From the NCBI GenBank assembly GCA_964525995.1, contig CAZGIM010000004.1, positions 179,420 through 243,419 of the forward strand: a stretch of 64,000 nt of DNA. Direction: 5' to 3'. The notes beneath the pieces were generated by a model that saw only the letters and a list, made by a program, of their open reading frames with translations, had not been told where the DNA came from and made no database searches. Both the position numbers and the translations under genes were made by a program. The DNA comes from CAIVAT01 sp964525995. GTDB lineage: Bacteria; Bacteroidota; Bacteroidia; Bacteroidales; FEN-979. Numbering within the stretch: position 1 is the first letter of the stretch; each line of letters starts with the position of its first letter. Shown here piece after piece: positions 15,618-24,362 of the stretch.

Positions 15618-18056
15618 TTATTTTCGTATTCTCATTTTGAAGAAACTGCGGTAAACGAAAAACAAGGCTACTGCAAAGAAAAGAATGCCGATATAGGGTG
15701 CTACCGCGTAAAAATTATCCGAAATAGCAATCTCCATGGCCAACAGTCCAAAGAGGGTGGTAAACTTGATAATCGGATTCAGCGCGACCGACGAGGTATC
15801 TTTGAACGGATCGCCTACAGTGTCGCCTACAACAGTAGCATCATGCAGGGGGGTGCCCTTCTCTTTCAAATCGACTTCCACCACTTTCTTTGCATTGTCC
15901 CAGGCGCCTCCGCCGTTGGCCATAAAAACAGCCTGGAATAATCCGAAGAATGCAATGGCGATGAGATAGGCCACGAAAAATGAGGCGGCAGCATACCGGG
16001 GCGGCGTATGGATGGCGATGGAACTATCCTGATAGCCTGAAAGAAAGGCAATTCCGATCGCGAAAGAAAAGATTGCGATGAAAATATTGAACATTCCGGT
16101 TTGAGCATACTGTGTGCAGATTTTAACTACCTCCTTGGAGGTTTCCAGAGATGCCTTTTTATCGGCGTTTTCATCCAGCCGGATGTGCTTCTTGATGTAT
16201 TCAACCGCCCGGTAAGCTCCTGTTGTAACTGCCTGGATGGAGGCTCCGGTAAACCAATAGATCACGGCGCCGCCGGTAAGGAATCCAAAGATGGTGTAAG
16301 GGTTTAAAACATTGAGAATCTGTTCGGGTTCAATCCCAAAATGATTTTTAATAAGTAGGATCAGGGAGAAGATCATGGTGGTGGCGCCAACCACGGCAGT
16401 ACCGATCAAAACCGGCTTCGCGGTTGCTTTAAAAGTGTTCCCGGCCCCATCGTTTGCCTCTAAAAAGTACTTTGCTTTTTCAAAATCGGGTTTGAATCCG
16501 AAGTCGGCTTCGATCTCCTTCGTGGCCTTCTCTTTTTGTTCCTCAATCAACGATAACTCATACACCGACTGGGCATTATCGGTAACCGGTCCGTAGCTGT
16601 CAACTGCAATGGTAACCGGCCCCATACCTAAAAAGCCAAAGGCGACCAGGCCGAAAGCAAAAATGGAAGGATAGTTCATGAATGCATCCAGTCCGAAGTT
16701 GCTGGCATAGTAAGCAAGAAACATCAACACGAGAAAGACCATGCCCTTCCAGAACGCGCTGAAATTTCCGGCCACCAATCCCGAAAGGATGGTAAGCGAG
16801 GCTCCTCCCTCACGCGATGCCTGGACAATCTCGTTGACATGCTTCGACTTGGGACTGGTGAAAATCTTGGTGAATTCGGGTATCAGGGCCGCGCCAAGCG
16901 TGCCACAGCTAATGATGATCGACAAGGTCAGCCAGAGGTTATTGGGAAGATCGCCCAACTGCCAGTAACTGGCTAAAAACGTCATGATAATCGAAAGAAC
17001 AGAGGTGATCCAAACCAGGTTGGTCAGGGGTTGTTCAAAATCAATGTCATCATGGTGCCCGTAAAAGATCTTACTGAAGAATTTATTGATATAAAAGGCT
17101 GCGATGGAGGTGATCACCATGAGAATTCTCATCACAAAGATCCACGTCAGCAGGGTGGTTTGATACATAATCCTGGTTGATTCATCCATGCCGGGGATAA
17201 ATCCTACAGCCAGGACGATAAAGCTGATCAGGGCCACTCCGGTTACTCCGTAAGTCTCGAAACCATCGGCAGTCGGACCAACACTGTCACCGGCATTGTC
17301 ACCTGTGCAATCGGCAATGACACCCGGATTCCGGGGATCATCCTCCTTGATCTTGAATACCACTTTCATCAAGTCGGATCCGATATCCGCAATTTTGGTA
17401 AAGATGCCGCCGGCAATCCTGAGGGCGCTGGCTCCTAACGACTCCCCTATAGCAAAACCGATGAAACTTGCACCGGCCAATTCGCGTGGAACGAATATCA
17501 GAATGATCAGCATCATGATGAGTTCCACACATACCAGCATGACCCCGATGCTCATTCCGGCGTCCAATGGAATATTCAGGAGTTTCAGCGGTTTCCGTTC
17601 CAGAGAAGCGAAAGCCATCCTGCTGTTAGCCAGCGTGTTCATCCTGATACCGAACCAGGCTACACCGTATGAACCCAGAATCCCGATTACCGTCCAGGCC
17701 AGGATTAATAAGACCCCGCCAAAGCTATTCTCCTGTAAATATCCGAAGTAAAATGCGATACACAATCCGATGATTACAAACAGGATAAACAGGAACTTCC
17801 CTTGCTGTATCAGGTAGGTCTTGCAGGTTTCAAAAATGATCTTAGCGACATCCAACATCGATTGATGTGCCCGAAGTCGCTTCACCTTCCTGAATTGATA
17901 GAGTCCGAATAACAAACCTAAAAAGCAAATCAGAAATCCGAAGAGCAACAGGTTGTTCTGCGAGCCCGTGAGTTCCGGAATCTTAAGATCGGCTTCGCTT
18001 GCCATACTGATAAAAGGCAAAAACAAAGAAATCAGTAACGAAATTGTTTTTTTCAT
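15618..18056 (-). CDS. hppA: Ion-translocating membrane pyrophosphatase, divergent type
   Basis: 812 residues with about 16 membrane segments. It couples pyrophosphate hydrolysis to cation export across the inner membrane. The catalytic region runs from DIGSDLMK through EDDPRNPGVIADCTGDNAGD to GPTADGFETYG (224-270); canonical enzymes have DVGADLVGKVE and NVGDNVGD in these places, so this copy departs from the canonical sequence. The second half keeps VGDTVGDPFKDTSSVALN. At the potassium-dependence site it has Lys (K543 in AGNTFKATAKP), which in this family goes with K+ independence. The first 20 residues look like a signal peptide. H+ rather than Na+ transport is inferred. It has a possible -7 element at 18088-18095. 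Confidence 0.9.
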   Translation of the reverse strand: MKKTISLLISLFLPFISMASEADLKIPELTGSQNNLLLFGFLICFLGLLFGLYQFRKVKRLRAHQSMLDVAKIIFETCKTYLIQQGKFLFILFVIIGLCIAFYFGYLQENSFGGVLLILAWTVIGILGSYGVAWFGIRMNTLANSRMAFASLERKPLKLLNIPLDAGMSIGVMLVCVELIMMLIILIFVPRELAGASFIGFAIGESLGASALRIAGGIFTKIADIGSDLMKVVFKIKEDDPRNPGVIADCTGDNAGDSVGPTADGFETYGVTGVALISFIVLAVGFIPGMDESTRIMYQTTLLTWIFVMRILMVITSIAAFYINKFFSKIFYGHHDDIDFEQPLTNLVWITSVLSIIMTFLASYWQLGDLPNNLWLTLSIIISCGTLGAALIPEFTKIFTSPKSKHVNEIVQASREGGASLTILSGLVAGNFSAFWKGMVFLVLMFLAYYASNFGLDAFMNYPSIFAFGLVAFGFLGMGPVTIAVDSYGPVTDNAQSVYELSLIEEQKEKATKEIEADFGFKPDFEKAKYFLEANDGAGNTFKATAKPVLIGTAVVGATTMIFSLILLIKNHFGIEPEQILNVLNPYTIFGFLTGGAVIYWFTGASIQAVTTGAYRAVEYIKKHIRLDENADKKASLETSKEVVKICTQYAQTGMFNIFIAIFSFAIGIAFLSGYQDSSIAIHTPPRYAAASFFVAYLIAIAFFGLFQAVFMANGGGAWDNAKKVVEVDLKEKGTPLHDATVVGDTVGDPFKDTSSVALNPIIKFTTLFGLLAMEIAISDNFYAVAPYIGILFFAVALFFVYRSFFKMRIRK

Positions 18057-18087
18057 ATATACATATTTAATTATTTTCCACTGTTCA

Positions 18088-18095
18088 CAAAAATA
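18088..18095 (-). promoter_or_regulatory. Possible -7 element of hppA
   Basis: The minus strand reads TATTTTTG, a match to TAnnTTTG, about 32 bp upstream of the hppA start codon. No clear -33 TTG is seen, and the region is AT-rich, so chance matches are easy. The rest of the 225-bp gap to the next gene shows no other feature. Confidence 0.4.
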
Positions 18096-18281
18096 AAAAG
18101 AAATTTGATAGTTGCAGAATTTTTAAGGATGTTTTGTCCGGTGCTGAAAATTCTGTAAGTTTGTATTCCGTATCAGTAAGACAGCGCCGGTGCGGATCGA
18201 TACGGTTACACATTGCCGATCGATATTGTTAAAGAAAATTTTATCGTATTCTGATCGGGATCGGACTATTAACAGCCTAAG

Positions 18282-18866
18282 ATGGAAAAGATCATGCTGG
18301 ATATTATCGGAATGTCGTACAGCCAGTCGCAAAGTGGCGCTTATGCGCTGATTCTGGGCGAACATGGAGGTAAAAGAAGGCTTCCGATTATCATTGGAGG
18401 ATTTGAAGCGCAGGCGATCGCTATTGAATTGGAGAAAATCAAGACCCCAAGACCGCTTACCCATGATCTGTTTAAATCGTTTGCCGATAATTTTCAGATC
18501 GAAATTCTAGAGGTGATCATCGATAAGTTCAGCGAAGGGATCTTTTATGCGAAACTTATCTGCAGTAACGGTCAGAATATTCGTGAGATCGATTCCCGGA
18601 CTTCTGACGCCATCGCTCTTGCGTTGCGGTTCAGTTGCCCCGTTAATACCTACGAACACATTATGGTCGCTGCCGGTATCATGATCGAGGAGGAATCAGA
18701 AAACTCGAAAACCGAGACTTCGACAGTCGCAGAAACCCCTTCCGGAAATACTACTTTTAGTGAGTCGACATTGGCCGAACTCAGGGAGATGCTTCAGTTA
18801 GCGATCGAGAATGAAGAGTATGAGAAAGCATCACAGATCCGCGACGAGATTAATAAAAGAAAATAG
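18282..18866 (+). CDS. BFN (DUF151) domain protein with UVR motif
   Basis: 194 residues. The N-terminal 135 residues match the bifunctional-nuclease (DUF151) family: LILGEHGGKRRLPIIIGG, EAQAIAIELE and the RTSDAIALALR segment. A charged linker rich in Ser/Thr/Glu follows. The last 35 residues form a UVR-type helical pair (ELREMLQLAIENEEYEKA then SQIRDEINKRK), the motif by which UvrB and UvrC interact. A role in nucleic-acid metabolism is likely from the family, but activity in bacteria is poorly defined. The gene is divergent from hppA and lies 41 bp upstream of the permease gene. Confidence 0.9.
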   Translation: MEKIMLDIIGMSYSQSQSGAYALILGEHGGKRRLPIIIGGFEAQAIAIELEKIKTPRPLTHDLFKSFADNFQIEILEVIIDKFSEGIFYAKLICSNGQNIREIDSRTSDAIALALRFSCPVNTYEHIMVAAGIMIEEESENSKTETSTVAETPSGNTTFSESTLAELREMLQLAIENEEYEKASQIRDEINKRK

Positions 18867-18907
18867 GGGATTCCAAATCATTTATTTTACTCAAATACTA
18901 CAATTGT

Positions 18908-20164
18908 ATGGCCATTAAACCACGCCTCATCCTGCTCAATTTTCTTCAATTTTTTATATGGGGTTCCTGGCTGCTTACCATCGGAGCATACTGGTTCCAG
19001 ACTAAACACTGGTCGGGAACTGAATTCGGGGCAATTTTTTCCACCATGGGTATCGCTTCCCTTTTCATGCCGGCCATCGCAGGGATCATTGCCGACCGCT
19101 GGATCAATGCCGAAAGACTCTACGGCGTATTTCACCTCTGCGGAGCGGTCATTCTCATGATGATTCCCCGTCTGAACAACCCTTCCGCCATGTTCTGGAT
19201 GATGCTCCTGAATATGATCTTTTATATGCCTACCATCGCTCTTGCCATTACCGTCTCCTATTCGACCCTCAAACGCAGCAACCTTGATATCATCAAAGAA
19301 TATCCACCCATCAGGGTTTGGGGAACCATCGGATTTGTGGTGGCATTATGGACAGTAAGCCTCACCCACCTGGAAGTATCGGCCGGACAATTTTATATTG
19401 CCTCGGGCGCCTCCCTGTTTTTAGGCCTGTATGCTTTTACCCTTCCCCAATGCCCTCCGCTGGGTAGAACCCAATCAAATTCATGGTTTCAGGCACTCGG
19501 ATTGAATGCTTTCCTCCTGTTTAAAAACTACAAGATGGCGCTGTTTTTTATCTTTGCCATGCTTTTGGGCGCCGCGCTGCAACTAACCAATGCATACGGA
19601 GATACCTTCCTCCACGATTTTGCTTCCATCCCCGATTTTAAAGACCTGATTGCAGTCAGATACCCGGCCATCATCATGTCGGTCTCCCAGATTTCGGAAA
19701 CCCTTTTCATCCTCACCATCCCCTTTTTCCTTAGGAAATTTGGAATTAAAAAAGTCATGCTCTTCAGCATGTTCGCTTGGGTACTCCGGTTCGGACTCTT
19801 TGCCTGGGGCGATCCGGCCGGTGGTCTTTGGATGATCATTCTTTCCTGCATCATCTACGGGATGGCCTTCGATTTCTTTAATATTTCGGGATCCTTGTAT
19901 GTCGAAACCCAGAGTGAGGCTGGAATCAGGGCAAGCGCGCAGGGTTTGTTCATGGTCATGACCAACGGATTCGGGGCCTTTTTAGGAAGCCGGATCAGCG
20001 GCCTGATCATTGATAATTACTTCACCCTCTCGACGGGGAAGTTTGACTGGCATGGCATCTGGCTTGCCTTTGCCGGTTATGCCCTGGTCGTGGCAGTTTT
20101 GTTTGCGCTGCTATTCAGACATAAACACGACCCGGAAACATTTTCCGGGACTGTTCAGCATTAA
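18908..20164 (+). CDS. MFS permease of the NupG/XapB nucleoside:H+ symporter type
   Basis: 418 residues with about 12 hydrophobic helices. The first helix (LILLNFLQFFIWGSWLLTIG) and the PAIAGIIADRW loop are typical of the NupG branch of the major facilitator superfamily. It would bring nucleosides, or similar solutes, across the inner membrane with protons. It stands 64 bp upstream of thyA-folA, and a purine nucleoside phosphorylase is encoded 6 kb away, which fits nucleoside salvage. Substrate is inferred from family only. No signal peptide beyond the first helix is expected. Confidence 0.85.
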   Translation: MAIKPRLILLNFLQFFIWGSWLLTIGAYWFQTKHWSGTEFGAIFSTMGIASLFMPAIAGIIADRWINAERLYGVFHLCGAVILMMIPRLNNPSAMFWMMLLNMIFYMPTIALAITVSYSTLKRSNLDIIKEYPPIRVWGTIGFVVALWTVSLTHLEVSAGQFYIASGASLFLGLYAFTLPQCPPLGRTQSNSWFQALGLNAFLLFKNYKMALFFIFAMLLGAALQLTNAYGDTFLHDFASIPDFKDLIAVRYPAIIMSVSQISETLFILTIPFFLRKFGIKKVMLFSMFAWVLRFGLFAWGDPAGGLWMIILSCIIYGMAFDFFNISGSLYVETQSEAGIRASAQGLFMVMTNGFGAFLGSRISGLIIDNYFTLSTGKFDWHGIWLAFAGYALVVAVLFALLFRHKHDPETFSGTVQH

Positions 20165-20228
20165 ATGTTAATGCATTAACGCCTACTGATCTGTATTTAG
20201 CATTGCCAAATTATCTTGCCATTTATCT

Positions 20229-21023
20229 ATGAAACAGTATCTTGATCTTCTCAGTCACGTGTTGGATAAGGGAATTCAAAAAACCGACCGTACCGGAACA
20301 GGAACCATCAGCGTATTCGGATATCAGATGCGGTTTGACCTGAGCAGTTCCTTCCCCATCCTGACCACAAAAAAATTGCACCTCCGCTCTATCATTTATG
20401 AATTGCTTTGGTTTCTGAAAGGCTCAACCAACATAAGCTATTTACGTGAAAATAAAGTGACTATCTGGGATGAATGGGCCAACCCGGATGGAGAATTAGG
20501 ACCAGTATATGGATGCCAGTGGCGCTCCTGGCCCCGGCACGACGGAACGACCGTCGATCAGATCGGACAGGTAATCCATTCCCTCAGATCAAACCCCGAT
20601 TCCCGGCGCCATATCGTAAGCGCCTGGAATGTAGGTGAACTCGAAAAAATGGCATTGCCTCCGTGCCACCTTCTCTTCCAGTTTTATGTTGCAAACGGAA
20701 CTTTATCCTGCCAGATGTATCAGCGAAGTTGTGACATTTTTATAGGCGTCCCCTTCAACATAGCATCCTATTCCTTGCTAACCATGATGATGGCCCAGGT
20801 GACCGGTTTGAAACCGGGTGAATTCATCCATACGCTGGGCGACGCCCATATCTACCTGAATCATATTGACCAGGTTAAATTGCAGTTGTCGAGAACTCCG
20901 TTTCCTCCTCCGGTAATGAGGCTGAATCAGGATATTCAATCGATCGACGATTTTAAATATGAAGACTTCCAATTGTTGAACTATCAATCGCACCCGCATA
21001 TCAAGGGAGCCATTGCCGTATAA
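20229..21023 (+). CDS. thyA: Thymidylate synthase
   Basis: 264 residues, exactly the classic length. It methylates dUMP to dTMP using methylenetetrahydrofolate, leaving dihydrofolate. The active-site cysteine C146 in LPPCHLLFQFYV is at the same number as in E. coli. QRSCDIFIGVPFNIASYS and the N-terminal RTGTGT phosphate-binding arginine region are intact. The dihydrofolate reductase gene begins 8 bp after its stop, so the two enzymes of the folate cycle are made from one message. Confidence 0.98.
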   Translation: MKQYLDLLSHVLDKGIQKTDRTGTGTISVFGYQMRFDLSSSFPILTTKKLHLRSIIYELLWFLKGSTNISYLRENKVTIWDEWANPDGELGPVYGCQWRSWPRHDGTTVDQIGQVIHSLRSNPDSRRHIVSAWNVGELEKMALPPCHLLFQFYVANGTLSCQMYQRSCDIFIGVPFNIASYSLLTMMMAQVTGLKPGEFIHTLGDAHIYLNHIDQVKLQLSRTPFPPPVMRLNQDIQSIDDFKYEDFQLLNYQSHPHIKGAIAV

Positions 21024-21031
21024 AATCTTCT

Positions 21032-21520
21032 ATGATATCTATTATTGTTGCAATAGCTGAAAATGGTGCCATCGGGAAAAATAACGACCTTCTCTGGCAC
21101 ATTTCGGGGGATCTTCGCAAGTTCAAAAGGATCACCAGGGGACACCCCGTCATCATGGGTAAAAAGACTTATGAATCATTGCCCCGCCGTCCTTTAATCG
21201 AGCGCCGGAATATTGTGATAACCGACCTTCCCGGCGAAACCATCGAAGGTTGCGAAATGGCTTATTCTATCCAGGATGCAGTAAATCTATGTGATCCGGC
21301 CGAAGAGAACTTTATAATCGGCGGGGCTTCGGTTTACCGACAATTTCTCCCCCTTGCCGACCGGCTCTACATCACCAGGGTGCATAAACCATTTGAGGCA
21401 GATGTCTTCTTTCCGCCTATCGATCCAGGGATATGGGAACTGACCGCTCAGGAACCCGGTGAGGCTGACCCGAAGCTGGCTTTTCAATACACTTACGAGG
21501 TTTACGACCGACGGAAGTGA
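21032..21520 (+). CDS. folA: Dihydrofolate reductase
   Basis: 162 residues, the usual length. It reduces dihydrofolate, the by-product of ThyA, to tetrahydrofolate with NADPH. Visible are IVAIAENGAIGKNNDLLWH (the Met20-loop region), the catalytic acid in SGDLRKFK (D27), GRNIV-like RRNIV, and FIIGGASVYRQFLPLADRLYITRV with the GG NADPH site. It is the second gene of the thyA-folA operon, 8 bp downstream of thyA. The stop lies 6 bp from the stop of the convergent gene at 21527. Confidence 0.97.
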   Translation: MISIIVAIAENGAIGKNNDLLWHISGDLRKFKRITRGHPVIMGKKTYESLPRRPLIERRNIVITDLPGETIEGCEMAYSIQDAVNLCDPAEENFIIGGASVYRQFLPLADRLYITRVHKPFEADVFFPPIDPGIWELTAQEPGEADPKLAFQYTYEVYDRRK

Positions 21521-21526
21521 CTTGGG

Positions 21527-22822
21527 TCAGGTCTTCCTCTTTTCCTTTTTCGCCGCCGGAAATAAAATGTTATTAAGAATAAGCCTGTATCCGGGTGAAT
21601 TGGGATGGAGATTCAGATCGGTCGGCGGATCCCCGACCAGATGCTGATAATCTTCAGGATCGTGCCCGCCTAAAAAAGTCCAGGTCCCTTTTCCAAAATC
21701 ACCATGTATGTACCTGGCTTCATTCAGGGCTTTTGCCTCGCCCAAAACCACCACAGAGGGCTTAAGATATTTTTTGTTGAATGCCGTTGTCTGACCCATA
21801 AAACCATGAATTATGCTCACATGGTCCTGACAGAGCATACTGGGGACGGGATCCCACTTGGCCGAGAATTCAAACAGGGTGAAAAAATCATTATCCTTTG
21901 TAACCGTGCGCGGGCGGGTCTCCGTGACATCAATCGAGGAAATCTCGTATTCGTAAGGATTTGTGTTCAGCTTGAAGTTCTCGAAGGCAAATCCATTTGA
22001 ATAGTTCAGTTTGGACTGGGCTTGCGGATCGGGACCATCTCCGTCGAACATGATATCACAAATGTCGAGGCCATCGGCGCAAAGAGCAACATCATAGCTG
22101 TCGGGGGCTGAACACATCGAAAAAAGATAACCTCCGCCCGCAACAAAATCCCTGATCTTCTTAGCCACGGCAAGTTTCATCTGCGAAACTTTTTTAAAAC
22201 CAAGCCTTGCCGAAGCCTCCTCTTGTGCTGCCACATCTTCACGATACCAGGGGAACGATTTATAGGCAGCCCAGAATTTTCCATATTGACCGGTAAAATC
22301 CTCGTGATGCAAATGCAGCCAGTCGTAAAGTGGCAAAATTCCTGTCATAACCTCTTCATCATAGATCACATCATAGGGAATCTCCGCATAACTAAGCACC
22401 AGCGTCACAGCATCATCCCAAGGTAACTTGTTTTTTGGAGAATAGACCGCAATCCTGGGGGCTTTATGAAGCTTTACCGTCTCCATGTTGACCTGGGTAT
22501 CGGATATCTCCAGTCTGATCGCCGCAGCCTGAGCATCAGCAATGATCTGATAGGTGATGCCTCTGATCTTGCATTCATCTTCACAAACCTTATCGTAGGG
22601 AAACATGAAACTGCCCCCCCGGTAATTCAACAGCCAGTCGGTTTCTGTTTCACGCTGCAAAACCCAATAGGCCAATCCGTATGCTTTCAGGTGGTTCCGC
22701 TGATCCTCATCCATCGGGATCAGGATAAAAGCGCTGAAAGCCCGTTGTGAAAATGCAAATAAAAAACAGATAAACAGGAGAATGATTTTTTCAGAATGGC
22801 ATCTCATTGCGGTCATCATCAT
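21527..22822 (-). CDS. Exported Bacteroidota family protein, often labelled 'asparagine synthetase B'
   Basis: 431 residues with a signal peptide in the first 32 (IILLFICFLFAFSQRAFS). The segment ILIPMDEDQRNHLKAYGLAY and WLLNYRGGSFM matches what I recall of a Bacteroidota family commonly labelled asparagine synthetase B. Nothing of AsnB is visible: there is no N-terminal catalytic Cys2 glutaminase and no SGGxDS pyrophosphatase loop, and the protein is exported. The middle (RIAVYSPKNKLPW, then LPLYDWLHLHHEDFTGQYGKF, positions about 125-195, then FVAGGGYLFSMCSAPDS) looks like a class I amidotransferase / ThuA-type fold. The function is unknown. It overlaps the dnaB end by 32 bp; a Met at 22807 is a shorter start. 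Confidence 0.7.
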   Translation of the reverse strand: MMMTAMRCHSEKIILLFICFLFAFSQRAFSAFILIPMDEDQRNHLKAYGLAYWVLQRETETDWLLNYRGGSFMFPYDKVCEDECKIRGITYQIIADAQAAAIRLEISDTQVNMETVKLHKAPRIAVYSPKNKLPWDDAVTLVLSYAEIPYDVIYDEEVMTGILPLYDWLHLHHEDFTGQYGKFWAAYKSFPWYREDVAAQEEASARLGFKKVSQMKLAVAKKIRDFVAGGGYLFSMCSAPDSYDVALCADGLDICDIMFDGDGPDPQAQSKLNYSNGFAFENFKLNTNPYEYEISSIDVTETRPRTVTKDNDFFTLFEFSAKWDPVPSMLCQDHVSIIHGFMGQTTAFNKKYLKPSVVVLGEAKALNEARYIHGDFGKGTWTFLGGHDPEDYQHLVGDPPTDLNLHPNSPGYRLILNNILFPAAKKEKRKT

Positions 22823-24299
22823 CCATTTTCGACATGATCGTCCGGGTTCTTATCGAACCATCAAACGATTCGTTAGCAGGAATATTGCTGACAGGGATAT
22901 AATCCATCTCAGGATCAACAAATTTGGCATATTTTGATATGAACCTGAGTTTGACATCTTTCAAGGGGCCGTTGCGGTTTTTTGCAATGCTGACTTCGGC
23001 GACGCCTGACGTTGAATCGCCGCTTTCATCCACATCGATTTTGTAATATTCGGGACGGTAAATGAACAGTACCATATCGGCATCCTGCTCGATCGATCCC
23101 GACTCACGTAAATCGGACAGGATGGGCTTTGCCGCGGTGGATCTTTTTTCTGGCGCCCGGCTGAGCTGCGATAACGCGATCACCGGAACCTCCAATTCCT
23201 TGGCCAGGGTTTTAAGAGCCCTCGAAATGCTGCTGATCTCCTGCTCCCGGTTTCCGCGTGTATCCTGGCTCCCCTGCATCAACTGAAGATAATCGACAAT
23301 GATCATCTGTACATCATGATGCGCTTTTAACCGCCGGCATTTTGCCCTCAGATCAAAAATGGAGAGGGCAGCGGTGTCATCAATGTAGAGTGGGGCGTCG
23401 ATAAGAGATGAAATCCTGGTGTTCAACTGCGTCCATTCATGATCTTCCATGCTGCCTTTTCTCAACTTCTCCTGCGGGATCTCTGTTTCACTCGAGATCA
23501 ACCGGGTCACAAGTTGAACAGACGACATTTCAAGAGAAAACACTGCCACGGGTTTTTTAAAATCAACCGCTGCATTTCGCGCCATGGTCAGCGCAAACGC
23601 CGTCTTTCCCATTCCGGGCCGGGATGCAATGATGATCAGATCCGATTTCTGCCAGCCCGATGTGATCCGGTCCAGTTCCGTAAATCCCGATCCAACCCCC
23701 TTCAGCTTCCCCTCCTGGTTTCTTCCCGCAGCAATCTCCTTCAGAGCCTCCTTGATGATGGCCTGCATGTCCATGTACGATTTACCAATGCTGCTTTCAC
23801 TGATTGAAAACAAACCGGTCTCGGCTTTGTCTAACAGGTCAAATACATCGGTAGTATCCTCATAAGCATCTTTGATGATCTCCGATGATACCCGGATCAA
23901 CTCCCGCTGTATGAACTTCTGTAAAATGATCCTCGAGTGAAATTCAATATTGGCGGCCGATGCAATTCGGTTGGTAAGCATGGTAATAAAATATGGACCG
24001 CCAGCTACCTCTAATTCACCACTCTTTCTCAGCTCCTCAGTCACCGTCAGAATATCGACCGGTTCGTTCTGTGCGAATAACCTTTGAATAGCCGAAAAGA
24101 TAATCTGATGCTGCTCCTTGTAGAAAACCTCCGGTTTCAGAATTTCAATGACTTCAGCCAACCGGTCATTTTCGAGCATCATTGCTCCCAATACCGCTTC
24201 CTCAAGGTCCAACGCCTGCGGGGGAATCTTCCCGTGCTCATATACCGCATCACTGACACCATATTTGCGGCTTCTTCTTTTTACATTCTTTTCTTCCAT
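22791..24299 (-). CDS. dnaB: Replicative DNA helicase
   Basis: 502 residues. The N-terminal domain begins PPQALDLEEAVLGAMM. The RecA-like domain carries Walker A SRPGMGKTA (226-234), Walker B MIIVDYLQLM and the SDLRESGSIEQDADMVLFIYR segment (positions about 410-432). It unwinds DNA at the replication fork as a hexamer. No intein is present. The 3' end overlaps the start of the exported-family gene. A TATTTTTG element lies 5 bp upstream of its ATG. Confidence 0.98.
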   Translation of the reverse strand: MEEKNVKRRSRKYGVSDAVYEHGKIPPQALDLEEAVLGAMMLENDRLAEVIEILKPEVFYKEQHQIIFSAIQRLFAQNEPVDILTVTEELRKSGELEVAGGPYFITMLTNRIASAANIEFHSRIILQKFIQRELIRVSSEIIKDAYEDTTDVFDLLDKAETGLFSISESSIGKSYMDMQAIIKEALKEIAAGRNQEGKLKGVGSGFTELDRITSGWQKSDLIIIASRPGMGKTAFALTMARNAAVDFKKPVAVFSLEMSSVQLVTRLISSETEIPQEKLRKGSMEDHEWTQLNTRISSLIDAPLYIDDTAALSIFDLRAKCRRLKAHHDVQMIIVDYLQLMQGSQDTRGNREQEISSISRALKTLAKELEVPVIALSQLSRAPEKRSTAAKPILSDLRESGSIEQDADMVLFIYRPEYYKIDVDESGDSTSGVAEVSIAKNRNGPLKDVKLRFISKYAKFVDPEMDYIPVSNIPANESFDGSIRTRTIMSKMDDDDRNEMPF

Positions 24300-24303
24300 A
24301 TTC

Positions 24304-24311
24304 CAAAAATA
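24304..24311 (-). promoter_or_regulatory. -7 element at the dnaB start
   Basis: The minus strand reads TATTTTTG (TAnnTTTG) ending 5 bp before the dnaB ATG at 24299. If it is used, transcription would begin at or next to the start codon, giving a nearly leaderless message. No clear -33 element is seen. Confidence 0.45.
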
Positions 24312-24362
24312 CCTTTATTCACAGTCCGTTTCATACTGCATGGAACTTTTATTTATCAACAA

